A stretch of DNA of 50,585 nucleotides from an uncultured Clostridia bacterium (GCA_944376195.1 CALWBW010000013.1:1-50585), one strand, 5' to 3'; numbered from the stretch's first letter, positions 23,110 to 31,660 are shown. Notes: a model not told the origin generated them from the sequence alone. Program-made: numbers and translations.

Positions 23110-23808
23110 ATGAGTCTAATAAGTTGTCCTGAATGTGGACAAGAAATTTCTGACAAGGCAAAAAAATGCATTCACTGTGGGAAAATTCTAATAGAAGAAG
23201 AACTTCCGAAGAAATTTTGCGCTGAATGCGGGAAAGAAATACCTGCGGACTCAAAAGAATGTATGTTCTGCGGTTACCCAGTGGAGCAAGAAAAACCCGA
23301 GAATCCTGCTGTTGCACAAATCACAGAAAAGGTTAGGAAGAATAAAAAGCCGATAGTTATTGTTGCGGCTATTGCTGTAGTAGCTGTTATTATCGGATTG
23401 ATTGCGAACTTTGCGGGATCAGCTCTTAATGAGGATGAACAGCTTGCTTATCAAAATGCTGTTCAAATGCAACGTATGATGCGAGACCCAGATTCTTTTA
23501 GACTGTATGATGAAATGTTTCTGCTTAGGTACATTAACGATGACGGGGAGAATGAATATACTTATACTATTTTTAAATACGGCGGTGCAAACGGTTACGG
23601 TGCTATTACTACCGATGAAGCAATTTTCAAAGACGGGGAATATATCATGGACTATGCCGATGAACCAGACGAAGATGATCCAGATTATTTAGAGCAACTT
23701 GGCGCAAAAATGGATATATTATTGTGGCAACTTTCAGGAGATAGTGAGACTTGGCAAATGGTTGAAATTGACATTGATAAAATAAAGGATAAAATGGGGT
23801 TAGAATAA
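23110..23808 (+). CDS. Double zinc-ribbon single-pass membrane protein, 232 aa
   Basis: Two N-terminal zinc ribbons show CxxC pairs: CPECGQEIS with CIHCGK, and CAECGKEIP with CMFCGY (residues 6-56). One membrane helix follows (about 78-100, PIVIVAAIAVVAVIIGLIAN), then a C-terminal domain with an acidic patch (DEPDEDDPDYLEQLG). By topology the ribbons are cytoplasmic and the rest external. It starts the four-gene cargo unit and its stop overlaps the next start (TAATG). Function is unknown; such proteins often sense or assemble at the membrane. Confidence 0.8.
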   Translation: MSLISCPECGQEISDKAKKCIHCGKILIEEELPKKFCAECGKEIPADSKECMFCGYPVEQEKPENPAVAQITEKVRKNKKPIVIVAAIAVVAVIIGLIANFAGSALNEDEQLAYQNAVQMQRMMRDPDSFRLYDEMFLLRYINDDGENEYTYTIFKYGGANGYGAITTDEAIFKDGEYIMDYADEPDEDDPDYLEQLGAKMDILLWQLSGDSETWQMVEIDIDKIKDKMGLE

Positions 23809-24461
23809 TGCGTTGTGGTAACTGTGGCCACAGAGTAACGCCAGACGCTACATTTTGTACTCACTGTGGAAGTAAATTGGACACGAACAATCAGAATGAG
23901 GGAAATGCTGGAATATCCCCCAAAATAACATCTATATTTTCGTTACATAAGAAGTGCATAATCATTGGACTGATAGTGGTTTGCTTTATCGGATATTTCT
24001 TTACCATTAAATGTAGGGCAGGGTTTTGTCTGTTGCCGAGTTGCTTTGAGGGAGATTATTGTGTTCTGCACACTTGCCAAAGAGACAGTTGCTTGAATAA
24101 AAAAGCAACGAATAGCAACTATTGTTATACCCATTCTCCTACTACTTCTCATGGCTACACTTACACACCAGAATCAGCAGAGGATGTTCTTGAATTTTCC
24201 GACTTTGAAATAACACATAACAGTTCGTATACGATCTGTACAGGGACTATCACGAATACCGGGCGCAAAACTTACACGTTTGTTGAGGTCAAAGGAAAAT
24301 TCCAAGATTCGGCAGGTATCGTTGTAGATACGGATTGGACATATGCTGTTGGTTCGGAAGGATTAGCACCGGGCGAATCGACAACATTCAGGCTATCGGT
24401 TGAGAAAGATAGGAGTATTACGAAATGCACTATGGAGATTTTAGATTACGAAAAAGAGTAG
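23808..24461 (+). CDS. Zinc-ribbon membrane protein with Cys-rich segment and FxLYD domain, 217 aa
   Basis: The N-terminus is one zinc ribbon (CGNCGHRVT with CTHCGSK). A membrane helix follows (about 46-65, KCIIIGLIVVCFIGYFF), then a Cys-rich segment with eight cysteines (CLLPSC, YCVLHTCQRDSC, YCYTH), which would lie outside the membrane. The C-terminal 85 residues match FxLYD-type beta domains (FSDFEITHNSSYTICTGTI, VEVKGKFQDSAGIVVDTDW). The start codon overlaps the previous stop, so the two are made together. Confidence 0.8.
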   Translation: MRCGNCGHRVTPDATFCTHCGSKLDTNNQNEGNAGISPKITSIFSLHKKCIIIGLIVVCFIGYFFTIKCRAGFCLLPSCFEGDYCVLHTCQRDSCLNKKATNSNYCYTHSPTTSHGYTYTPESAEDVLEFSDFEITHNSSYTICTGTITNTGRKTYTFVEVKGKFQDSAGIVVDTDWTYAVGSEGLAPGESTTFRLSVEKDRSITKCTMEILDYEKE

Positions 24462-24488
24462 GAGTTATCTGTAAATGAGGGACTATTC

Positions 24489-25100
24489 ATGAAAAAAATA
24501 AAAGTATCACTGTTGCTATTGTTATGTATTCTCGTTCTTGTTTCATGTAGGGACTCTGGCAGTACAAATGAATCAGTATATGCCGATTATCAATTTCAGG
24601 CTACGATGGACGATAATGATGAGATTCTGATTTTGGCTAAATCGGAAAGTGCATTAAATGAATTTATTCAGGAAATTGTTTCAAATGAAATGAATTCAGA
24701 TTTTTCAGATTTAGATCAAGTTTATATTCATGAATCCAGTGATGCATTGGCTGTTGAGAGTGCAGAATTCCAAAACTGTGACCCAAGTGACCCATATGAT
24801 GTATACTCCTTCGTATATATCAAAGTCCGCAACAATTCTGGTCAATCAGGTACACTTCTGAACCTAAATGTGGATTTTATTGATGAAAATGGCGATATTA
24901 TATACTCGTCCTATCCGCAATATGGTAGCATTGTCGAAGATGGACAGGCTTGTACTATGGACGTGATATTTGAAGGAATTCCATACGGCATCCGTGTCGC
25001 AAGTGCTGATATTACGCCTATGTCCAACGGATATACATCTGATGAGCGCATTGAAGTATTTTTTGAAACTCCATTTATCGCCATTAATCCAGGTCACTGA
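24489..25100 (+). CDS. Lipoprotein with FxLYD-like domain, 203 aa
   Basis: The signal peptide ends in a lipobox (LVSC, about residue 20). The C-terminal 100 residues (VYSFVYIKVRNNSGQSGTLL, then VDFIDENGDIIYSSYPQYGS) have the FxLYD-like pattern also present in the preceding gene. GAGGGAC precedes ATG 24489. It is third in the unit. Confidence 0.78.
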   Translation: MKKIKVSLLLLLCILVLVSCRDSGSTNESVYADYQFQATMDDNDEILILAKSESALNEFIQEIVSNEMNSDFSDLDQVYIHESSDALAVESAEFQNCDPSDPYDVYSFVYIKVRNNSGQSGTLLNLNVDFIDENGDIIYSSYPQYGSIVEDGQACTMDVIFEGIPYGIRVASADITPMSNGYTSDERIEVFFETPFIAINPGH

Positions 25101-25138
25101 TTCCTTAGCTGAACAATCTCCAAGAGAGGATGTAAAAA

Positions 25139-25549
25139 TTGAAGCCTAATAAAGTACTGCTGCTATCAACAATGCTGCTCCTGAGCATTGTTCTTTCTGC
25201 TTGTGGTTCTGGTTCTGGTAACGACATAGTAGGCACATGGACAATAACTGAATATGATAACGGAGAAGAAATTTTTCCTGCCGATGAAATTGCAACTTTA
25301 TATGGCGAAACAGCGGGAGAGTTTAACAAATTATCTATGATTTTTACCAGTTCTGGCAATGTCACACTTACAAGACCTGATATGCAAGGCGGTACTTCTG
25401 ATCTCAAACTTGCGTACAGCGTTCAGGACGGATATGTGGAGGTCTATGATCCTGATAATACAAGCAACTTTGAGTTGTATGAATATCAGGATAATGAGAT
25501 ACGCATAGAGGTTAGCAGTGGCTTGACAGCTATATTTGAAAAGCAATAG
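25139..25549 (+). CDS. Small lipoprotein with lipocalin-like domain, 136 aa
   Basis: The lipobox LSAC lies near residue 22 after a strong hydrophobic signal. The mature part (VGTWTITEYDNGEEIFPA, ending EIRIEVSSGLTAIFEK) has the repeated beta pattern of lipocalin-like lipoprotein domains. The start is TTG 25139, 9 nt after GAGAGG. It is last in the unit and ends at a terminator. Confidence 0.75.
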   Translation: MKPNKVLLLSTMLLLSIVLSACGSGSGNDIVGTWTITEYDNGEEIFPADEIATLYGETAGEFNKLSMIFTSSGNVTLTRPDMQGGTSDLKLAYSVQDGYVEVYDPDNTSNFELYEYQDNEIRIEVSSGLTAIFEKQ

Positions 25550-25556
25550 GGACTAA

Positions 25557-25595
25557 GGGCAACCGCCGATCAACGGCGGCTGTCCTTTCCTTTTC
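25557..25595. terminator. Terminator between convergent cargo genes
   Basis: CCGCCG-ATCAA-CGGCGG (25563-25579), extended by GGGCA/TGTCC and followed by TTTCCTTTTC on the + strand. Confidence 0.75.
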
Positions 25596-25598
25596 GTC

Positions 25599-27251
25599 TT
25601 ATCGGTACTGTTCGAGCACTCCATTTACAAACTCTACCAACTGCCCACGGGTTATCAGGGAATCGGGGTCAAACTCTGCACTGTCCGCAATCCAGCCCAG
25701 CGCAACGGCGGTTGCTACGGCATCCTGCGCCCAACCGCTATACTGGATATGCTGTAACTCGCAATCCTGCGCTGCCACAAAACGGCTCATGACGGTTATA
25801 ATATGCCCCCATGTCAACGGCGCATCAGGATCGTAGCTGTCATTACCCACGCCGCACACAATCCCAGCATTGGCAATCGTAGTGATATAACGGCAATGCC
25901 ACGCATCAGGCGCAACGTCCACAAACACGGTATCTGCGCTATCATATCGGGCAATGGAGTCCGCATCCAGCAACCGATATATGATGGTTGCCATCTGCGC
26001 CCGTGTTAGATTGTCATCCAAATGTAACTGCCCATCGCCGTAGCCCAAAAGAACAACCGAGCGGGAGGCATCAATTACGGCATCGCCGCAGACAAGAGCG
26101 GGAGTGGGTTCTTCTTCGGGGTCGGGTGCGGGAGTAGGCAATACTGGCCTTGTGGGACGTGTAGGACGGTTGACAACAGGCGGGGTATAGTCATCCTCGC
26201 CGTCATTGTCAGGCTCGTCCTGCGGCGGTGCAGGTGTTGTAGGCGGGTTTTCATTGTCGGCGGGAGTATCTTCCCCTTCGCCATCTTCAGGCTGCTGTGG
26301 TGGCTCCGTAGGTGTTTCGGCGGGGGTGTCTGCTTCCTGTTCTTCGTCATCGGGAGAGGAAGAGGGTGCAAAGTATTCCGCTGACTGTTCCGTAGTCAAC
26401 CAAATCAGCCTTGCAGTGTCGGTATAATCGGCAAGTGGCAATGCAATCTTATCACCTGTGGACTCTTCGTAGTATCCTGCATCGTCTTGTGTTTCATCGA
26501 TAATGCTGAGTGTACCTTCTGAAACAATATCTTGTCCAATAGTGTCGGTGCTTTTATTTCCAGAATAAGCACATCCACTAATTCCCATTGTACCGCTATT
26601 GTATATGCCGCCACCCACGCCAGCGGTATTGTTGGTAAAAGTTGAATCAATCACATAACACTCGCCGCTGTTATGTATCCCAGCACCTTGCATGATGGTG
26701 GTATTTCCCATGAAAGAGCATCTTTCAACAGTAACTACGGAAGAAGCAGAAATCATCAATGCAACATCTTTTCCGTACTGAAAACTACAATCGCTAATCT
26801 GAGCAGTACCGCTTGTAATGTTTACCAGATTGTAATAATAATTTTCGCTGCCAACAAAATTACAGTCAGCAATGGTTATCTCTCCACCTTCATAATTGCT
26901 GATTAGCACTGCAACAGCATTTGTAAAGAGGTTAAACCCGGACAATTGACTTCCTTTATTCATTTCGATTAATACTCCAACAGAATTGTCAATAGGTATT
27001 AAAGTAATATATTTATCTGTAATAAGGGATACATTTTTCAGTTCGATACATTTGGATATAGCAATAGTATCTCCACTCTCTGCGGCGGCAACGGCGGCTT
27101 GTAGTTCTTCCAGCGTTCCAACCGTGACAGTTGATTGCTGTTCATGCGCTTGCTGCTGTCCGCTATCATCTATACTGTCTGCCGCTATTGCGCTTGTTCC
27201 ACCAGAGAACAAAAGGGCGCAAACAAGCAAAACACAAAATATCCGCTTCAT
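25599..27251 (-). CDS. Secreted SLH protein with beta-helix and Pro-rich stalk, 550 aa
   Basis: A signal peptide (residues 1-25) precedes a region with right-handed beta-helix repeats (about 60-280; ISDCSFQYGKDVALMIS, SGTMGISGCAYSGNKS). A long Pro/Glu/Asp/Thr-rich stalk follows (about 300-385), then two to three SLH domains (NLTRAQMATIIYRLL, APDAWHCRYITTIANAG, SLITRGQLVEFVNGVL). It is thus an extracellular wall-anchored protein with a protruding stalk and possible carbohydrate- or surface-binding head. Its ATG overlaps the stop of the XRE gene at 27248-27250 (ATGA), so both are co-translated. Close neighbours are four membrane or lipoprotein genes facing it. Confidence 0.88.
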   Translation of the reverse strand: MKRIFCVLLVCALLFSGGTSAIAADSIDDSGQQQAHEQQSTVTVGTLEELQAAVAAAESGDTIAISKCIELKNVSLITDKYITLIPIDNSVGVLIEMNKGSQLSGFNLFTNAVAVLISNYEGGEITIADCNFVGSENYYYNLVNITSGTAQISDCSFQYGKDVALMISASSVVTVERCSFMGNTTIMQGAGIHNSGECYVIDSTFTNNTAGVGGGIYNSGTMGISGCAYSGNKSTDTIGQDIVSEGTLSIIDETQDDAGYYEESTGDKIALPLADYTDTARLIWLTTEQSAEYFAPSSSPDDEEQEADTPAETPTEPPQQPEDGEGEDTPADNENPPTTPAPPQDEPDNDGEDDYTPPVVNRPTRPTRPVLPTPAPDPEEEPTPALVCGDAVIDASRSVVLLGYGDGQLHLDDNLTRAQMATIIYRLLDADSIARYDSADTVFVDVAPDAWHCRYITTIANAGIVCGVGNDSYDPDAPLTWGHIITVMSRFVAAQDCELQHIQYSGWAQDAVATAVALGWIADSAEFDPDSLITRGQLVEFVNGVLEQYR

Positions 27252-27562
27252 CTTCCTGTTTCCTCCAATTTCCTATTCTTCTCTCGCATACTGTCCACCA
27301 ACTCACACACCAGCTTTATTTCTGCCGCTGTGAGTCCTGATAAATCCAGTGACCGATTATTGGAGCGGCCTAACAGGTAATCGGTGCTGACGTTGAACAC
27401 TTCCGCATACCTGATAAGCACATCAAACGATGGTTGTCGTACATCGTTCTCATACATACTGATACTGGATTTTTCAACATGGACAAGTTTGGCAAGCTGG
27501 TCTTGTCGTAGGTCTTTTTCAAGCCGCAACTGCCGTAGCCGCTGTGACAAAGCTACTATCAT
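27248..27562 (-). CDS. XRE-family regulator coupled to the SLH protein
   Basis: The helix-turn-helix (QRLRQLRLEKDLRQDQLAKL, then EKSSISMYENDVRQPSFDVL) is followed by FNVSTDYLLGRSNNRSLDLS, typical of compact XRE proteins. ATG 27562 follows GGAGGTG by 8 nt; an upstream ATG at 27583 is less well placed. It is first in the transcript and overlaps the SLH gene by 4 nt, so it probably controls surface-protein production. Confidence 0.83.
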   Translation of the reverse strand: MIVALSQRLRQLRLEKDLRQDQLAKLVHVEKSSISMYENDVRQPSFDVLIRYAEVFNVSTDYLLGRSNNRSLDLSGLTAAEIKLVCELVDSMREKNRKLEETGR

Positions 27563-27828
27563 GTGCATCACCTCCGTATGCACAATGATAATTGTAGCAG
27601 TATTCCGTTGACAGGTGGTGACTTGCTCTTGCTAAAGAGTGAACGGGAATCCGTAAAAAAACCGCATGACCTTACAAAAAGGTCATACGGCGGCTATAAT
27701 GCAATGATTTCAATGCACGAAATTCATGCACTCAAATCACAGCAAATAGATATAAATGGCACCAGAAAACTACATAAATAATCTGATTGTGTGCCGAAAT
27801 GTTTGGCTTAATTTGATTTCCTTCGCCT

Positions 27829-27874
27829 TTGGTAAGGATGAGGTCACCGGTTCGAATCCGGTCAACAGCTCCAT
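27829..27874 (+). repeat. attR: right 46-bp repeat
   Basis: A perfect copy of 13935-13980, covering the tRNA-Thr 3' half. It is not preceded by a tRNA 5' half, so it is a remnant. Confidence 0.95.
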
Positions 27875-27911
27875 ATCGGAGCAGGCGTTAATCGCATGCT
27901 CCGATTTTTTT
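27875..27911 (+). terminator. Original tRNA-Thr terminator, displaced
   Basis: ATCGGAGCA (27875-27883) pairs with TGCTCCGAT (27897-27905), followed by seven T residues, directly against attR. It would have ended the tRNA transcript before insertion. Confidence 0.85.
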
Positions 27912-28075
27912 GTTAAAGACGGAAGCTTGAGCGCTTGTATTGAAGAAGTTTCCATATCGACGAATTTTAGTTCTGACAGGTAAAATATTTGACATTTCTT
28001 ACGTAGGAATAATTTCAAAAAAGTAAGGTTAATATGCTGGAAACAGGATATTACACGCAAATACACGAAAAAGAC

Positions 28076-28104
28076 TTGTTTTCGATTTCAAATACGGGTA
28101 TGAT
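28076..28104 (+). promoter_or_regulatory. Promoter of the aldo/keto reductase
   Basis: TTGTTT (28076-28081), 17 bp, TATGAT (28099-28104). Confidence 0.6.
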
Positions 28105-28143
28105 ATACTCATTTATTATCTGATTGAATAAGGAGTTGAAGTT

Positions 28144-29130
28144 ATGCGTTACAAGCACTTTAGAAATGCGAACGTGGACGTTTCCGCACTTGCAGTCGGT
28201 ACTTGGGCAATAGGCGGCAGCGGTTATGGCGAAGTCAATGAAAAAGATTCCATTGCGGCAATTCAAGCTATGTTTGATGGAGGCGTGAATCTCGTGGATA
28301 CGGCGCCTGACTATGGTGTCGGTTATTCTGAGACGGTGGTTGGTAAGGCTTTGAAGGGATATGACCGGTCCAAAATTCTGGTTTCGACCAAGTGCGGCGC
28401 CTCTGCCTTGACACTTAAGTCCGCAAGAACGGAGAGAGGTTATAGCCGTGATGGCCGTTATGAGAATATTCTTTATGAATGTGAGCAATCTTTAAGACGG
28501 CTGGATACGGATTATATTGATTTTTATTTTGTACACTGGCCGGATCTCGATACGCCGTTTTCCGAGACCATGGACGCGATGAATACTTTGAAAAGACAGG
28601 GAAAAATCCGTTTTGTGGGCCTTTCTAATTTTAACAGAGAGCAGATCCTTACCTGTGAAAAAGTTTGCAAGATTGACGCGATTCAGCCGCCCTATTCCAT
28701 GGTGGTTCGCCGCGACGAAGATTTAATGAAGTGGTGCGTACAGCACGGCATTAATACGTTTACGTATGGTTCCTTGGGCGCTGGCATCCTTACCGGTGCG
28801 TTTAGAGAGCCTCCGGTATTTGGCCCCAAGGATCCCCGTAATTTCTTTTATCCCTTCTTTAAGGAGCCGCGTTTCAGCAAGGTCATGAAGGTGCTCGATG
28901 TGATGGACAAAATTGCCGCTGATACGGGCAAGACACTTCCGCAAATCGCGATCAACTGGTCTACACAGAAAGATTACGTTTCAACGGCGCTCTGTGGCGT
29001 GAGAAATCCTGAGGAGGCTGCGGAAAACTGCTCGACCTTTGACTGGTCCCTTTCCGATGAGCAGATTAAAGCGCTTGATGATGCAATCGAGAAATACCTC
29101 GACTTTGACGGAACGGATCGCAATATATAA
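28144..29130 (+). CDS. Aldo/keto reductase
   Basis: An NADPH-dependent oxidoreductase with a TIM-barrel fold. The catalytic tetrad is seen as Asp and Tyr in DTAPDYGVGYSE, Lys in STKCG, and His in FYFVHWPD. The start at ATG 28144 has AAGGAG at 28129-28136. The 328-residue length is normal. It lies alone between the element and a terminator. Substrate unknown. Confidence 0.95.
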   Translation: MRYKHFRNANVDVSALAVGTWAIGGSGYGEVNEKDSIAAIQAMFDGGVNLVDTAPDYGVGYSETVVGKALKGYDRSKILVSTKCGASALTLKSARTERGYSRDGRYENILYECEQSLRRLDTDYIDFYFVHWPDLDTPFSETMDAMNTLKRQGKIRFVGLSNFNREQILTCEKVCKIDAIQPPYSMVVRRDEDLMKWCVQHGINTFTYGSLGAGILTGAFREPPVFGPKDPRNFFYPFFKEPRFSKVMKVLDVMDKIAADTGKTLPQIAINWSTQKDYVSTALCGVRNPEEAAENCSTFDWSLSDEQIKALDDAIEKYLDFDGTDRNI

Positions 29131-29143
29131 GTTTTTTCAAGGA

Positions 29144-29178
29144 AAAGACCTGTCCGGTTACGAACAGGTCTTTTTATT
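29144..29178 (+). terminator. Aldo/keto reductase terminator
   Basis: AAAGACCTGT (29144-29153) pairs with ACAGGTCTTT (29164-29173), followed by T-rich sequence. Confidence 0.9.
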
Positions 29179-29371
29179 TTCGCCATTTGGATTGCCACCG
29201 CATAAAAAAACGGTCGATTTTTCTTATAAGATATGCTATACTAAAAAACGTTGGCGCTGTAAAACTGCCGGATCTGCCAGATGCCGTATTTTACGAATGA
29301 CTGAAAATCTTGATTGGTTGTTTCAGTTGAAATTACGCATTGCGCAAAAAAATATGGGAGAAACAGGATAT

Positions 29372-29815
29372 ATGCTTGACCTTTTTCATAATAAAATCCT
29401 TATTTGTTCGTTAGTTGCCTGGCTGGTGGCACAGGTATTAAAGGCAGCTATCTATGCGGTTATTAACCGGGGAATCGACTGGAAACGGTTTATTGGCGAC
29501 GGTGGTATGCCAAGCGGACATTCTGCGACAGTCAGTGCTCTGGCGGTTTCTGCGGGTTTTTCTTGTGGTTGGGCATCGTTTGAGTTTGCCATAGCGGTGA
29601 TTGTGGCGATTATTGTAATGCACGATGCCATGGGAGTCCGGCATGAAACGGGAAAACAGGCGCAGCTTCTGACAGAAATTTCTAATATTTTGGAAAACCT
29701 GACGAACCGTGAGTTGGCAGAGGAAAATTTAAAACTATTTGTCGGACATACGCCGTTTCAGGTGATGATCGGAAGCAGCCTTGGCATAATTGTGGCGTTG
29801 CTTTTTTTCGCTTGA
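29372..29815 (+). CDS. Divergent PAP2 family membrane protein (YuiD-like)
   Basis: A membrane phosphatase-like protein of the divergent PAP2 group. GDGGMPSGHSATVSAL and MHDAMGVRHETGKQA carry the SGH and RxxxxxQ features, and three or more membrane helices flank them. The true substrate is unknown. ATG 29372 gives 147 residues, the normal length; the frame extends upstream to 29039 only over unrelated DNA. A TATACT box at 29237-29242 offers a possible promoter. Confidence 0.9.
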   Translation: MLDLFHNKILICSLVAWLVAQVLKAAIYAVINRGIDWKRFIGDGGMPSGHSATVSALAVSAGFSCGWASFEFAIAVIVAIIVMHDAMGVRHETGKQAQLLTEISNILENLTNRELAEENLKLFVGHTPFQVMIGSSLGIIVALLFFA

Positions 29816-29869
29816 GGAGAGAAACGGTCAGCATATTATTTGATTTTGCACCGGCAACTTAAAAAAGTT

Positions 29870-29896
29870 GAGCCCGGAGAATGCTTCTCCGGGCTC
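29870..29896 (-). terminator. Nitroreductase terminator
   Basis: GAGCCCGGAGAA (29870-29881) pairs with TTCTCCGGGCTC (29885-29896). The - strand continues AACTTTTTT. Confidence 0.92.
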
Positions 29897-29913
29897 GGCT
29901 TGAGAAACTGTGA

Positions 29914-30444
29914 TCAAACGAATCGGACGAGTTCGTCCAGCGGTTTACGGGATTTGGCGCGCGGCGCAGAGTCGGCGGAGTAGCCGACGGAGATTATGAG
30001 GCGGACGCGCTTTTCAGAGGGAATGGAGAAGTAAGCTTTCGCCTTTTCTTCAGAAAAAAGCCCCATAATGCAGGTTCCAAGCCCCTCTTCCGCAGCGGCA
30101 AGACAAAGGTGCGCGGTGGCAAGTCCAAGATCAATTTGCGCAAAATGCTGGCTGTCCAACCGGTCCGCAATGCGGGGCGAGAGCTGGGCGTGTTCCTCAA
30201 CGATCAGAATAAAAGCCGGGGCTTTGTCGGTAAATTTGTTGGCGCCGCCATCCTGGACACATTCCACAGCATGACGTACAGCGTCGGGCGTGTCTGCAAC
30301 AACAAAACTCCACGGCTGGCTGTTGCAGGCAGATGGCGCAAGCCGCGCTGCATTGAGAATTTTTTTGAGTGTTTCGCGAGGGACCGGCTCACCTGTATAA
30401 TTCCGGCAACTTTCACGAACCGTAATCAGCTTGAAAAAATCCAT
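29914..30444 (-). CDS. Nitroreductase family protein (FMN-dependent)
   Basis: The N-terminal TVRESCRNYTGEPVPRETLK and APSACNSQPWSFVV are the FMN-binding signatures, and EEGLGTCIMG is also typical. About 176 residues. AAAGGAGG lies before ATG 30444; the frame to 30468 is only an extension. Divergent from the RluA-type gene. Confidence 0.93.
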   Translation of the reverse strand: MDFFKLITVRESCRNYTGEPVPRETLKKILNAARLAPSACNSQPWSFVVADTPDAVRHAVECVQDGGANKFTDKAPAFILIVEEHAQLSPRIADRLDSQHFAQIDLGLATAHLCLAAAEEGLGTCIMGLFSEEKAKAYFSIPSEKRVRLIISVGYSADSAPRAKSRKPLDELVRFV

Positions 30445-30617
30445 GGAAAAACCTCCTTTAGTTGACACCGTTCACACGAAGCAGCCGGATATTCCTGTAT
30501 TCCGGACATGCTCCGGTACTGAACAAAGAATTATTCAGTTTTATTATACATGGTCGGAACATCCGGGTCAACGATGTGGAAACAGCCGAGATTTTGGAAG
30601 AAAGCGGGGAAGCGGAT

Positions 30618-31589
30618 ATGCGAGAAATCAGGATCGGGAAAAATGACGCCGGACAAAGAGTGGATCATTTCCTCATGAAGGCGTTGCCTGCGTTGCCGCC
30701 CTCTCTGCGGCAAAAGTATCTGCGCCTGAAACGAATTAAGCGAAACGGCGGACGCTGCCATCCGGAAGACCGTCTTTTAGAAGGGGATGTGCTCGCTCTT
30801 TATATCGGAGACGAGTTCTTTGAACGACCAACGGCGGAGGAGGCGTGGCGGACGATTACGCCCCGTCTGACGGTTGCCTATGAGGACGAAAATATCCTGA
30901 TTGCTGATAAACGTGCCGGAATGCTGGTACATTCCGACGATTCGGGGGACGAAAATACATTAATTAACCATATTAAAGCGTACTTGTATGAAAAAGGAGA
31001 GTGGGACCCCTCCTGCGAGCAGTCATTTGTGCCGGCCTTGGCCAATCGGATAGACCGCAATACCTGCGGACTGGTCCTTGCGGCGAAAAATGCGGAGGCG
31101 CTGCGGATATTAAATGAGAAGATTCGAAACCGGGAAATTCGAAAATATTATTACTGCCTGATTCATGGGACAATGTCGCCGGCAAACGGTCGCTTAGATG
31201 CCTATTTGGAACGGGATTTTGCGAAGAAAACCGTACGAATCCGGCAGGAAAAAAACGCGGAAACCAGAAGTGCCGCAACGGTGTACCGGACGCTTGCAGT
31301 CAAAGACGGCCTGTCGCTTTTGGAATGTGAGTTGTTGACGGGACGTACGCATCAGATCCGTGCACAGTTTGCGGCGGCGGGACATCCGCTGCTCGGCGAT
31401 GGAAAATATGGGACGAACGAGCAAAACCGTGGTTGGCGCCAGCGCTTTCAGGCGCTGCAGTCACACCGGATTGTATTTGATTTTAAAACGGATGCGGGAA
31501 TCTTGGCCTATTTGCAAGGCGCTTGTATTGAGGCGGGTGACGCAGACTTCCTGCGGGCTTTTCAAGAGGGTACGCTCCGCCGCCGGTAA
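30618..31589 (+). CDS. RluA-family rRNA pseudouridine synthase
   Basis: Converts uridine to pseudouridine in structured RNA, probably 23S rRNA. An S4-like N-terminal domain (NDAGQRVDHFLMKALP) is followed by the catalytic domain with RIDRNTCGLVLAAK (catalytic Asp near residue 145) and GRTHQIRAQFAAAGHPLLGD. ATG 30618 gives 323 residues, fitting the family. The frame extends to 30462 over the divergent intergenic region. RluC versus RluD specificity cannot be told. Confidence 0.92.
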   Translation: MREIRIGKNDAGQRVDHFLMKALPALPPSLRQKYLRLKRIKRNGGRCHPEDRLLEGDVLALYIGDEFFERPTAEEAWRTITPRLTVAYEDENILIADKRAGMLVHSDDSGDENTLINHIKAYLYEKGEWDPSCEQSFVPALANRIDRNTCGLVLAAKNAEALRILNEKIRNREIRKYYYCLIHGTMSPANGRLDAYLERDFAKKTVRIRQEKNAETRSAATVYRTLAVKDGLSLLECELLTGRTHQIRAQFAAAGHPLLGDGKYGTNEQNRGWRQRFQALQSHRIVFDFKTDAGILAYLQGACIEAGDADFLRAFQEGTLRRR

Positions 31590-31660
31590 GCCCCGGATTT
31601 TTGATTTCTTTTTTGTCTTTGCAAAGGGTTGGGGAAATTGTAGAATTTTATGAATGATTA

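Larger units (their letters stand above)
13935..27874. mobile_element. Integrated genetic element (13.9 kb) in tRNA-Thr
   Basis: It is bounded by perfect 46-bp direct repeats (13935-13980 and 27829-27874) derived from the tRNA-Thr 3' half, with a tyrosine integrase next to the left end pointing outward. Contents are a leftward block (unknown protein, SF2 helicase, XRE repressor, small membrane protein, two unknowns, J-domain protein, coiled-coil protein), a ribbon-helix-helix regulator, a second tyrosine recombinase, and a surface-protein cargo. I see no relaxase, coupling protein, type IV secretion, phage structural genes or replication initiator. It is therefore a non-self-transmissible island, a satellite or a degenerate integrative element. 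Confidence 0.92.
27563..28143. other. Right end of the element, attR and flanking DNA
   Basis: This 580-bp stretch holds a hairpin CCGCATGACCT/AGGTCATACGG (27662-27690) that has a - strand T-run, attR (27829-27874), the displaced terminator and the aldo/keto reductase promoter. I see no believable gene. Confidence 0.6.

Noticed and set aside
27770-28066. 98-residue leftward reading frame containing GFEPVTSSL
   Set aside because: That peptide is the antisense translation of the tRNA-Thr remnant in attR, a common spurious ORF; no ribosome-binding site was seen.
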